A DNA stretch of 64,000 bases from Medicago truncatula (Eukaryota > Streptophyta > Magnoliopsida > Fabales > Fabaceae). This document shows, piece by piece, positions 45,281-56,078 of the stretch (positions are counted from its first letter, which is position 1; each line of letters starts with the position of its first letter). The notes beneath the pieces are model-generated. The model was not told the origin of the DNA and did no database searches. It saw only the letters and a list, made by a program, of their open reading frames with translations. The stretch lies in contig NC_053043.1 in NCBI RefSeq assembly GCF_003473485.1, positions 19,780,001 to 19,844,000 of the forward strand. The letters run 5' to 3'. The translations under genes and the position numbers were made by a program.

Positions 45281-46960
45281 TTTTAATAAAGCACTTTGAT
45301 ATAATATTAAAAATTTAATTAAATTAACATTATAGAGTAATAAAAGAATCATCTAACTCAACTCAAGCCTGAACCCCAAGCACGGCCAGAGGGTGGTGTT
45401 GCACGTAATATATACATTTTTGCGAGTGTTTGCTTCGTTCATTAAAGTAAGTATCCATGGACACAACCTTTGAAGTCTCTCTCTTCATATACTCCCATTT
45501 CAAATGACATAATTTAAAAAATACGTATTTTTCATATAAAATGTTTTGACCATATATATCTTTATATTAATATACAAAAACAAACTATAACATATAAGCT
45601 GCTACAATACATTTGGGTTGGTTTGGTGGTATTGACTTAGAGTTCGAGAGTATGTTCTCCCTCGAGGTCTTAGGTTTGATTCCCTTATGTCAATTTGGAT
45701 GAGTTAATTAACTTCTCAACATAAAAATATACAAGATATTATTGGATTATTTCGATAAATACTTTCGAAATATTAAATTTTCATATATTTTTTTAATAAA
45801 TTATTTAAAATATTTAAGATCAAAATTATACATTTCAAAATTTAATAAAAGACCCAACTCACCTAAAATTTATTAAAATAAAAAGTATTTAAGTAACTTA
45901 GGGTAATGATGGCTCAATAAGCTTTCAAAGTTCTGAACTTCCCAAATCCAGTCTACCTAAATTCAAACCGGGTCAAACATCGGAGTGGAGATGTGGGAAC
46001 GTTCCACATAGTGCGATGTAATGGGATCTGCTCACTATACGTTTCGTTATTTTAGAGAACCAATACGTTTTTGGTTGAATTTTTCATTTGAGAAATTTAA
46101 TTTTTTATAGTCATGTAGTGGTTAAATTTATACTCTCTATGATATTGTAAGTAAAACTCAATTTTTTAAATCATTTAATAAGTGATGTATTTGATCCGTT
46201 ATAACCATATATATTATTTATTAAATTAGCATAAAATAATAATTTTTATTTATAATAGTGACTAGAAGAAATACGTTTGAATGTGAAGATATAAAATTTA
46301 TATGTTTGAGCTCCGACTCGAAACATAATACTATCAACTGAGTCATAATTACGAGACATCTATTTTATTTCTTTATTTTAAAATATAATTTTTTCACATT
46401 CTAATATTATTTTTTAGTACAAATTCATATCCTAATATTTTACTAACATGTAAATAATCCTTATTTCATTCAAAATGTTTAATTTGTATTGGCAACATTT
46501 TTAAAGTTCCTAAAAAAAAATACATATGACCTTTTTTTTAGAGAGACAAGCATATATGACCTATTGCCTTATTTTATTTTTTGTTGTTAATAGGTTCCTC
46601 GTTTTGTAATTTGAAAAGACATAAGAATGACAATAACAAGCGATTAAAAAGGTAATACTAAAACGTATGCGTACTTGTTGGAATTGAAATTAGAGAGTAA
46701 TATGAAGAATTTTATACCTCATCGAAAATCCAAACTTAGTGGTGAAAAAATTATGCAAAAAATTAAATAAATCGCGGTGATGGAAATACGGAGGAACCGA
46801 AAATTTATTAATTTTTTAGATAATTTTTTATTAATGTAATGCAATATATGTAATTACACATATATGGGCCGACTTGATAGACCTATTGAACTTTTCTATA
46901 CGCTTTAGCCTGATTTATTTAAATTAATGAACTTTTAAAAAGTTTGAGCATATTTTATTT
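45281..46960. other. Intergenic; SINE-like fragment near 45615-45720
   Basis: GGTTTGGTGGTATTGACTTAG, then GAGGTCTTAGGTTTGATTCCC, resembles A and B boxes of an Au-like SINE, but the body and tail are not clear. The rest is AT-rich without genes. Confidence 0.4.
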
Positions 46961-47149
46961 GAGGAATGCTAACAGCGCTCACTTTTTAACACTCTCTCCA
47001 GCATTCACTATTTTATTAGATGAAATCAATGTATGTCTCATCACATAGTGTGAGTTCAATTTTCAAAGTGCAGACCTACAATGATTTAAACCAATAAGAG
47101 AGTGAATATTATAGAGGCTATTCAAAAGAAAATGTTGTTAGCATTACTC
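46961..47149. mobile_element. Terminal-inverted-repeat MITE
   Basis: GAGGAATGCTAACAGCGCTC at the left corresponds to the inverted end GTTGTTAGCATTACTC at the right. The element is about 189 bp with no coding content and no clear target duplication. Confidence 0.7.
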
Positions 47150-48725
47150 ATTCTGTTTACTAAACGAATTAGGCCGGATCAAATTTTGAGTAGGCTGGAT
47201 TATGCCTTTGATGAGCGGCCTGCCTATTTCCACCCTACTTTCAAGGATAAAATTTTAATTTGATAGAGAAAACAATATTGAGTTATCTTAATTATTTTGT
47301 TACCTTAAGATCAAAAAACTTAATTAATAGTATATCTATCTTGCCGTGACCATCAAATGGATTGTACAAGTTTACTCAACAAACCAAATAAAATGGTGGA
47401 CTAGTTGGCCAAATTAATCAAAGCAAATACACATGATAATAGATATATCGAACTTTCACGTTTAAGTAAACAATATTAATGGATTTAACATGGTAGGTGA
47501 ACCCTGGAATGAAGATATATGACACGAACAACTACTGTCCCAAGCCAATATTAATCTCTTTTATAGTATTTGATTAATTATATATATGAACTTTCACATA
47601 TCTACGCATAACGCAAGTTGATGATGGAATAAAAGCACAAGTTGGGATCAGGCAGGAAAGAGTTTTGGAAAATAAGTTAAATGTATAGATATTTTTTATA
47701 TGTACATGAGTGGGGACATGCGGAAGAAAAGAATTGAAGTAAAGTAAATTAATGATTAATTTTTTTTTTTGGGGCCAATGATTCCCCTTCTATCTGTGAT
47801 CTGGATAAACCCTATAGAATTAATGTAGATTTGGATAAGCTCTGAAGGTGTGAAGTTGGTGAAACACAAATCCTTTTCCTCTCCTATACACTATACAGTC
47901 CCACCAGAAAAACATGGAAATATTCGACCTACGGTTTGGTAGAAAACAAGACAAGTACTTCCCTTGATCTAAGCTTCCGATTATATATTGATAAGTGAAT
48001 TAATATATGAAAATTTTATGGGCTTTGGCCCTTTTTGTACCAAAAAAAAAATGAAAATTTTAGCACATAGAATACGATTCGTGAACCAAAGAAAGAAAGG
48101 ATAGATCAATAAGCCAAAGCCACCTAACTAAAGAAAAATTTGCATTACAGCGTGATTGTTGCATGGTTTAGCAATTTAATCTAATTTTTTCGTTAAGTCT
48201 GCAGCAATTTAATCTAATTTTTTTTTCGTTCATTTATTTTATTGGGTTTGCAATTATTTAACCTAATAAATTCCATCTAAAAAATTGCATCTGATACGAT
48301 TACCGAATTTTCTTTTATAATATTTTCAGATTTCATACATTTTATGAAGTGTTTTATTTTGTCAACTATGTATTATCACATTTATTTTTTAACCGTTATC
48401 TATCATATATTGCATTTTATCATTCGTATATCAATCCCTTTACTATAAACCCGAGCGGAGTATAGATCAAAAATCTAGTATTTCTTTATATAAAATACAT
48501 ACTCCATCCTATCTTATCTTATATAAGTAAAATTAGCTCACATTATCTCTAATAATGAAAAAAGCAATTGCATTTTTTAAATTGCTCATCATGAAAACCT
48601 TGTTTATATTCTAGACCATTAAATTAAGTTTATTGAATATATTCGAGACCTAATGATTCAAGATATGTGGATGAACTAATTTAACTTTCTCAAAAAAAAT
48701 ATCCAAATTAAGTTTATTGAATATA
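47150..48725. other. Intergenic AT-rich sequence
   Basis: No gene is seen. The 22-bp sequence AAATTAAGTTTATTGAATATAT (first 20 bases AAATTAAGTTTATTGAATAT) occurs at 48621-48642 and again at 48705-48726, the latter abutting the Helitron 5' end. Confidence 0.5.
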
Positions 48726-48753
48726 TCTTCTTATTCCTAAACAAAGCTTTGTT

Positions 48754-49083
48754 GCCCTAATTTTAACCTAATATTTTAGCAACTTTTCCCTCCTTCAAAA
48801 CCTAACCATATTTCCTAATTCCCCTCCTCCAAACCCTAACCATGATTTCCTAACTTCACTCCTCCTAAAACCTATCTAATTGAATTCCATAAACCATATC
48901 TCCTAACTCCCATCCTCCCTAATTTTAACCTAATATTTTAGCAACTTTTCCCTCCTTCAAAACCTAACAATATTTCCTAATTCCCCTCCTCCAAACCCTA
49001 GCCATGATTTCCTAACTTCACTCCTCATAAAACCTATCTAATTGATTTCCATAAATCATATCTCCTAACTCCCCTCCTCCAAA
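48754..49083. repeat. Two tandem 165-bp units
   Basis: The block beginning CTAATTTTAACCTAATATTT occurs at about 48754 and again at 48919 with few differences. It contains several AAACCCTA(A/G) telo-box-like motifs and ends AACTCCCNTCCTCC. Confidence 0.85.
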
Positions 49084-49173
49084 CCCTCACCAATATATTT
49101 TAATCCTTTCTCCTAAACCGAAATCTCTTTCTAAAACCATACCTTTCTCTTAAACTGAAATTTCTTAATCAAC

Positions 49174-50124
49174 ATGGCTTCCATAAACATTCAGACTTTG
49201 CTGTAATACCACTGCCTCACTGGTAACCATATCTTCATTCCACTCTGGTTTATACTAAATATATAGACTTTTGCTCTTATTCCTCGCTGTTGTAAAGTAT
49301 AAATCATTCTTTCAATGGGTTAATAGGTCTTTACCCCCTGTAATATAGGTCATTTCCGGTTTTCCACCCTGTAAAATTATTTTTTTTGATTTACCCCCCT
49401 GTAATTTTTTTTTGTTTTGTTTTACCCCCCTAATAGGCCAAACAAAAACTAATTTTATTTTTTTTTTCAAGAAATTTTCGTTTTTGTTTGGCCTATTAGG
49501 GGGGTAAATCAAAACAAAAAAAAATTACAAGGGGGTAAATCAAAAAAATAATTTTACAGGGGGAAAACCCGGAAATGACATATATTACAGGGGGGGTAAA
49601 GACCTATTAACCCTTCTTTCAATCCCTTTTAATCTTTTGTAGGTCCGTTGGTGAAAAACTCTCTTTACGATCTTGACAAAGCAATCAACAAGCTGAGACT
49701 GAAATACAAATCATATATCGTTGAATATGACATTGATGATGTATGTGTTTTTTGTGAAATATACCTATTCTTAATTATTTGCATTCTATTTTATCAACGT
49801 TTGTGATGTTTTTGTTTGTTATTTTTTTAGGGTGCAGTATGCTTGCCAAACATGTTTGGCGGTGATTTTGGAGATCAAATTGGGCGCTATGCAATATTGG
49901 TCGACAAAGTAAACAAAACATTTTTTCTCACAAAGGGATGGAAAGCGATTCGTGACTTTTACGGAATCGATCTTGGTGCCTGGATTACCTTGGTTTTTGT
50001 TGGTGACGGACAGTTTGATATACAGTTGACTGATAGGTTTCACAAGAGTATCCCCTACCCGGTTTTTGATCCCCCTATGCATTTTCTTCTGGACAAGATG
50101 AATTTTCAAGCAACTTTCATGTAG
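49174..50124 (+). pseudogene. B3 DNA-binding-domain gene fragment captured by the Helitron
   Basis: Probable exons are 49174-49222, 49643-49740 and 49831-50124 with GT-AG introns. Exon 3 reads VCLPNMFGGDFGDQIG, KTFFLTKGWKAIRDFYGIDL and WITLVFVGDGQFDIQL. This is the order of a plant B3 domain (LP-F, then KGW--F, then G-F-V/I at the last strand), as in REM-type transcription factors. Exon 2 encodes a preceding helical stretch (YDLDKAINKLRLKYKSY). In the first exon the ATG frame stops after ten codons, so translation from that start would fail; a later start or a frame correction would be needed. The C-terminus ends with TAG at 50124. Whether it is expressed is unknown. Confidence 0.65.
49317..49613. 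mobile_element. Mutator-type foldback MITE with 10-bp duplication, nested in Helitron
   Basis: GGGTTAATAGGTCTTTACCC at the left is inverted exactly at the right end, and inverted similarity continues to the centre near 49450-49470. The exact 10-bp repeat TTCTTTCAAT flanks it at 49307-49316 and 49614-49623. It sits in the first intron of the captured B3 fragment. Confidence 0.9.
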
Positions 50125-50507
50125 GTGTGAAGATCAGAGGGGGTGCTCCGATGGTTGGGCCACATGATACCATCTACCTTTATGTTATTTACCATGTTTA
50201 GATAAATTGTGCAACACCTTTCCACTTTGAATTTTAAGTTTTAGTTTCTTAGAGTTTTGGAAGCATCTATTTTTGTCTTTGAATTTAGCAAATGTCCCTT
50301 GAATTTTATAAATAATTTAGCCTTGCTTGCTTTGGTTTTTGATTTATATATTTGTGTTTGTGCTCCTCAAACTATATTTAGTAGCATTGTTGTGTTATTG
50401 AAACATTTTAATAGCATAGCTTTTAGTAACATTATTAGTAACAATTACTACCTTTTGGTGACACTTTTAGTAACATTATTACTAACAATTACTAATCATA
50501 ATCTCTA

Positions 50508-50995
50508 AAATATGTTTTGGGTGGAATCAAACTAAAATCCTAATCCTAATTTCTCTCATTCAAGTAACTAAGAAATTTCATCCACATCTCTAAAGTAACT
50601 TTTTGGTGGAAACAAACTAAAATCCTTATTTATATCATTCAAATAATTACGGGATTTCATCCACATCTCTAAAATATGTTTTGGGTGGAAACAAACTAAA
50701 AATCCTAATTTCTCTCATTCAAGTAACTACTAAAGATGTCATCCACATCTCTAAAATATTTTTTAGGTGGAACAAACTAAAATCCTAATCCTAATTTCTC
50801 TCATTCAAGTAACCAAGAGATTTCATCCACATCTCTAAAGTAACTTTTTGGTGGAAACAAACTAAAATCCTTATTTCTCTCATTCAAATAAGTAAGAGAT
50901 TTCATCCACATCTCTAAAATATGTTTTGGGTGGAAACAAACTAAAAATCCTAATTCCTCTCATTCAAGTAACTACTACATTTCACCCGAGTCAAC
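50508..50995. repeat. Six tandem units of about 80 bp in two alternating types
   Basis: Each unit runs GGTGG-AACAAACTAAAA to TTTCATCCACATCTCTAAA. Units beginning ATATGTTTTGGGTGG (type A) and GTAACTTTTTGGTGG (type B) occur in the order A, B, A, A, B, A, implying a two-unit block was duplicated. They lie in the 3' part of the Helitron. Confidence 0.85.
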
Positions 50996-51829
50996 TATCT
51001 TAATCATTTGTTCTGTGCCCCTAAACCCTATTTACAAGTCAATTCTTAAGTCAAACACACTGCCCCATCAAGAATATTAATTTCATATTATTTGTATTTA
51101 TCTTTATCCTAAAAATGTTGGGCATTTCCTAAATTTATTCCACTTCAAGTGCATCCATTTGTTCTGTGCCCTCCCTATTTACATGCCAATTCTTAAGTAA
51201 AAAAAATGCCTCATCAAAAATATTAATTTCATTTTATTCATATTAATCTTTATCCTAAAATGTTGGGCATTTCCTAATTTTGTTCCACTATTTTGTGCTT
51301 ATCGTGATAAGTAATACTCTTTATTGTTCAACCATCATATCTTACTCACACGTATTGTTCGAGGGGTGGTTTAAAAATATTGATTAATGACGAGGACGGC
51401 GATTATACCGATGTTGCATCAAATGTGGTCTACAAAGAAGTTTTCCGGAATGTGTAGGACTTTTTTGTGTACTATTCATTTTCTTACTGATTGAAACTAT
51501 TTGCATGTCAACGAACTTCAGTTTCCCTTTTAAAATTATATGTTATGTTAAAGTAACAGAAATTGCGTCTTAGAATTATGGAACAATAACAAAGTCTATC
51601 GTAATTGACATTATGCTTTGATTCACGACAATTTTTACATTCAAGCGAACTACATTGTTTTATTTTTACATGAATATTTACTTCTTAAAATGACCCGTGC
51701 GTTAGCACGGGTCAATGGTCTAGTTACCCTAAACTCTTTTTTTTTTTGGGACAAGAAACACCCTACACTTGATGCTTGGTGTTTGCGAGTTTTTCTTAGT
51801 AAAAGGAAATCGTCATTCGTTGTTTAGTA

Positions 51830-51952
51830 CTCCCTCCGTTTTTTAATATAAGTAAATTTTAACTTTTAAGTTCATTCAATCAATGATATATGTGGTTTAT
51901 ATAATAGACCGAATACATTATTAAAAAATTGAGTATTAAAAAATGGAGGGAG
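51830..51952. mobile_element. Stowaway-type MITE
   Basis: CTCCCTCCGTTTTTTAATAT and the inverted end AAAAATGGAGGGAG are flanked by TA (51828-51829 and 51953-51954). It inserted about 100 bp outside the Helitron 3' end. Confidence 0.85.
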
Positions 51953-52536
51953 TACTATAATAATTAAGTAAGGTTCACGTCTGACTTTGTGTTGCTAAAT
52001 AATTAAGGTGCCATGTAGTTTTCTTGGTCAATCAAAACGAAGCTGGAAGGCTGCGTAAAAGATTGACGTATAATAACCAAGTCACTGTAATGGAGATTAT
52101 ATATATATAGAGGTAAAGTCGCTTCCATGAATTTCACATCAAAATTGTTTTGTACGTATAATAATATGTTAGAACTCACATTCCTACAATCGAATATCCT
52201 TACAATTATAATTTGTTGAATTAATAAATCTCATCATGAAATTGTAAGGTAAAAAATCATATATTCTTTTTTAGATGGATGGACTCATAAGAGGGGAAAG
52301 TGTCATGCCTAACAATTTCGATAATTTTAACGAATAAATTAAGATTTATAAAGGTATAAAAAATATCTTTCATATGCAAAGGATCCAATGAAAAAATTAT
52401 ATAATATTCTTTTTTTATTATTTTTTTTCTTGGATGGAAATTAAATTCAGAAAGGTACACCAAATTTTTTTTTAAGAGACCAAAATATAAATATATTAAA
52501 CAATTGAAATCAAATTACAATAGTGTTAAAATTTAA
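51953..52536. other. Intergenic AT-rich sequence
   Basis: I see no gene or repeat that can be defined. Confidence 0.4.
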
Positions 52537-52559
52537 ATCCCTAAAAAAAAAATAGTGTT

Positions 52560-52696
52560 AATTTTTTTTTGTTAAGTAGCCTAGTAGCTAGAGAAATTCA
52601 CCTTAAAGATGAATAAGTGAGGTGTCTAGGGTTCGAACCCTGACCCCTGCACATATTGTACATCATCCCTTACGAAATGAGTTAAGCTCATGAGGA
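52560..52696 (-). mobile_element. tRNA-derived SINE, minus strand, 19-bp target-site duplication
   Basis: The minus strand reads GTCCTCATGAGCTTAACTCA (A-box region), GGGTTCGAACCC (B box) and TAGGCTACTTAAC, then an A tail. CAATAGTGTTAAAATTTAA is repeated exactly at 52518-52536 and 52697-52715. The bases 52537-52559 between the left duplication and the tail include an extra A run, so tail slippage or a second small insertion is possible. Confidence 0.85.
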
Positions 52697-52715
52697 CAAT
52701 AGTGTTAAAATTTAA

Positions 52716-52900
52716 GAGAAATAATATTTGTACATCTATTTCCTAACAACTTTTGTGACAACTTTCTCTCTCATACTCAGATTATATTTTTCCTTTCTCT
52801 CTCTATTGCTTTGATTTTTGTGCCAACACATACTTTTCTTTGTAAAAATATAATTGTCAATATGATTGTCAACCAAATTGATGTTCAAATAACATTGCTC
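52716..52900. mobile_element. MITE of the GAGAAATGATATTTG family, abutting the SINE duplication
   Basis: It starts GAGAAATAATATTTGTACATC and ends TGTTCAAATAACATTGCTC. Its first base follows directly on the right copy of the SINE target duplication. No 9-bp duplication of its own is readable. Confidence 0.65.
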
Positions 52901-55900
52901 AAAACAGAGGAAGGATTGAATACTCCATCGGTAGAAATCCTTAATTATATTTTATTTAATTATAGATCAAAAACTTCACGACATCAATAAGAGGATCTTT
53001 AAAACCGTCTTGACTATAAAACATGAATTGATTACATCATTTACAAATATCCACAAACAAATCATCCATAACAAATGAACCTTCACTTTTTTTCTTTCTT
53101 TCCATGAAACACTAAATTTATAAGTTCGTAATTTCGGGGTCACATTCAATGGATGCTTGCCAATTTCCCCGCCGCCATGTAATCATTTTCCGGACAAAAA
53201 CGTGTTGTGTGCGTCAATTATTGTTTATTTTTTCTTGCAAAATTGCTAACTCATCCGTGGTGTGCGAGTGGGACAAAATATAAAAAAATAATATTAGGAC
53301 AATAAATCGAAAATAAAATCACAAGAAGATGTTAACAAGAAGAAAGAAAATGAGCAGATTTATATCATGGAGTCATGGAATGTATTTTCTCACAAAAAAA
53401 TTTATACCAAAGAAAGTCGATAAGTCTTAATGGGGGAGAGAAATTAATTAATTTTTTTTTTTGACAAATGAAAAAAGAGGTGCAACACAAGGACAAATTA
53501 AAAAATGTTAGCAACACTTGTTATGCGACTCGTACCAATTTTTTTTTCAATATTCATTTTTTGATGGGGTCAATATATACTCTTCTATTAAATAACATTT
53601 ATGTGGTATCGTCATTGAGTTTAACTCGGTTGATAGATACATTATATATATAAATGTAGAATGTTACTAATAATATTTTTTTTTCTAATCAAAGGATTGA
53701 ACTCACATAATTAACGATTCATAAAGGAGAAAATATTGTTAATGATAACCCAAATTCGACATCTGAATAGAACAAATTTAAGTCAAACTTTATTTATTTT
53801 ATGAAGGTTAATAAAAAAAATAACATTTTTTCTTAGAGAGATTGATGTATATAACATGAACCCTCTCATGCTATCATTGCCGTCTTGCGTGTTGTTAAGT
53901 ATCCATTCCTTCCATTTTTACTTTTTGAGTCGTCTTATGTGAATAAACGTTAAACAGGAGCATACAACATGAAGGACGTTATAGGATTTTATATTAAAAA
54001 AAGTGAATGCTTTATAATAAGTATGCTGTGTCGACCAATATGAGCAAATTTGTGCTTCTACGTGATACTTATAAATTGCTTTCAAAGTAAATTCTACCTC
54101 ATATTTCTCTTGATCTTCTCTTTAAAATTTAGATAGATAAAACTTGGTGAAGAAGGGAGCGAATGAGAGAATGAGGAAAATGAGAGGAAAAACTATTTAA
54201 TTGCGAGAAGAGAGAAATACGTTAGAAAATTGTTAAAAGAGAAATAAAAAATAATCTAAAATAAATATGATGTGTGGTATATAATAATAAGAGAAAAGTT
54301 GAAAAAATGGAGGCGAAGGAACTTCTCTTTCCATTTATTTGGTTAAAAAAAAAGTGGGAAGAGAAATTTAATTATTTTGAAAATGATATATAGAATTTTA
54401 CTCCAATGAGAAGTTTCATCCCTAAGCTGCTTAACTCACAAATATAATTTATCTTTCTATATTTCTTGTGGGACTCTCCCATTTTTACAATTTTAAATGC
54501 ATAAAATTAATATTATAATCCTATTGAACTGAAGTTTCTTAAATTAGCAACTTTGACTAAATCTATAAAAACTCAAAATTTTGTGGTACACCAAAACAAT
54601 ATTTTATTACCCTATACTGATATGATTTTTACCAATTCCCTCAGTCATAGATCTAAAATGCGTATGGCTAAGGGCTAAGGGCTAAGGCAAAGTCAATAAT
54701 GCAAATGCAAGAGATGAGTTGGGCTTGTGCTAAAAATAGATTGATTAACGAACCCCACATAGTTGTTTGCTTCCAGCACGCTTAAGACAAAGAGAGAAAG
54801 AGTGAACTGTGAAGGGAACTTTGCCACCTTCCAAATGATGCTATCAAAATGTGTGTAAGTGATATAAAATACTTGGAGCCATAATTACACCACTAATTGC
54901 TTCCACATGCATGCTTTGATTTGTGAGCTTCTAAAGATGCAAAAGCAACTTAGAATGCTCTATTTAACCTATCCATCCTCTCCAATCATTTCAGGAGTTC
55001 ATACAATTTTTTCCCATATTTTTTCTAAAGTTTAATGGAGATTGCACACGGTTTAAAATAATTTTACATCGTCGTCAAATGATATATAGTTCGTCATATA
55101 TCTATATTTTTTTAGACGTCAGTGTAGAGTTAGTTTACACATTGAAAGTGTATATATGTTCCTTTTATTTAAACAAAAATTATATCCATCCATAAGAACA
55201 AACATAAAAAATGTGGAAAAAAAATGAAAAAACTCCCAAAATGATTTTGAGAGGATGCACTCTTTCTAAGTATTTCCACCTTGAGCCAATCAACTTTTTG
55301 TTGTTGTTGTTCATTAAGGTAAAATAAACAAGGCAAGGAAACTACTATTCACACGCATGGGTCACTTTAATTTAAGATTCCATCAGTACTAGTACTATAC
55401 TACATCCTTTGGCATGGATCTATCCTCTATAAAAGGGCATGAGATGATACAAAAGAATGGTCACCTAATTTTCTCCATACCCAAATGGTAAGAAATTGGG
55501 TGTGTCTGTGCTAAATGTTTCTCATATTGAGGCATTCCGCAAAGGTGTTTGGTACCATATTTCAAAAGTAACATTTATGCACTTCGATATGATCGATATC
55601 TGGCTAGCTAAATTAGTGTGGTTATGGCACGGCCATAAACTTTGTAGGAGTAGTTTACAATCACCTTGGTTTGCACGCTAAACAAGTTATTCGAATTGTG
55701 AAGAAACTTGATTGCTCATTTCTGGTTCAGTCTACAAAGGTGCCGAATAAAGACTATAATAAATATTGACTATATTATATTGGTCACACCATAACAAACT
55801 CCTTGTACTCGTTTGATGTGAAAACTTAATCATCAAATTAATATTGACAGGTGACGCACGCAAATCGAACACAAAGAGACACCTCAACAATCCAAGGGTC

Positions 55901-56078
55901 GTCCCAAAAATAAGAATTCTCCCCATTAACCACAAACTTAACTAAGTGATTTTCAAACTAAATTGTGATTCCACTAATAAACGCTCTTCATATAGAATGA
56001 ATGAATATTTTTGTGTCAAAACCGTCCTTCTCCAACCTCAACCCTAAGCATCAACCCCACCATCACTAATTTTGATGA
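52901..56078. other. Gene-free AT-rich region
   Basis: More than 3 kb contain no recognisable gene. The small frames at 53468, 55496 and 55732 have no domain signature. No target duplications were found. Confidence 0.45.

Larger units (their letters stand above)
48726..51723 (+). mobile_element. Non-autonomous Helitron carrying a B3-domain gene fragment
   Basis: The 5' end is A|TCTTCTTATTCC and the 3' end is the hairpin ACCCGTGC-GTTA-GCACGGGT, then CAATGGT and CTAG, followed by T. These are the Helitron termini (5' TC, 3' hairpin plus CTRR, A-T insertion site) and the element is about 3.0 kb. The first bases and the TAATTTTAACCTAA motif are shared with the minus-strand Helitron at 4236. Inside lie two 165-bp tandem units (48754-49083), a B3-type gene fragment, a nested MITE and six 80-bp repeats. 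No Rep/helicase is encoded. Confidence 0.8.
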
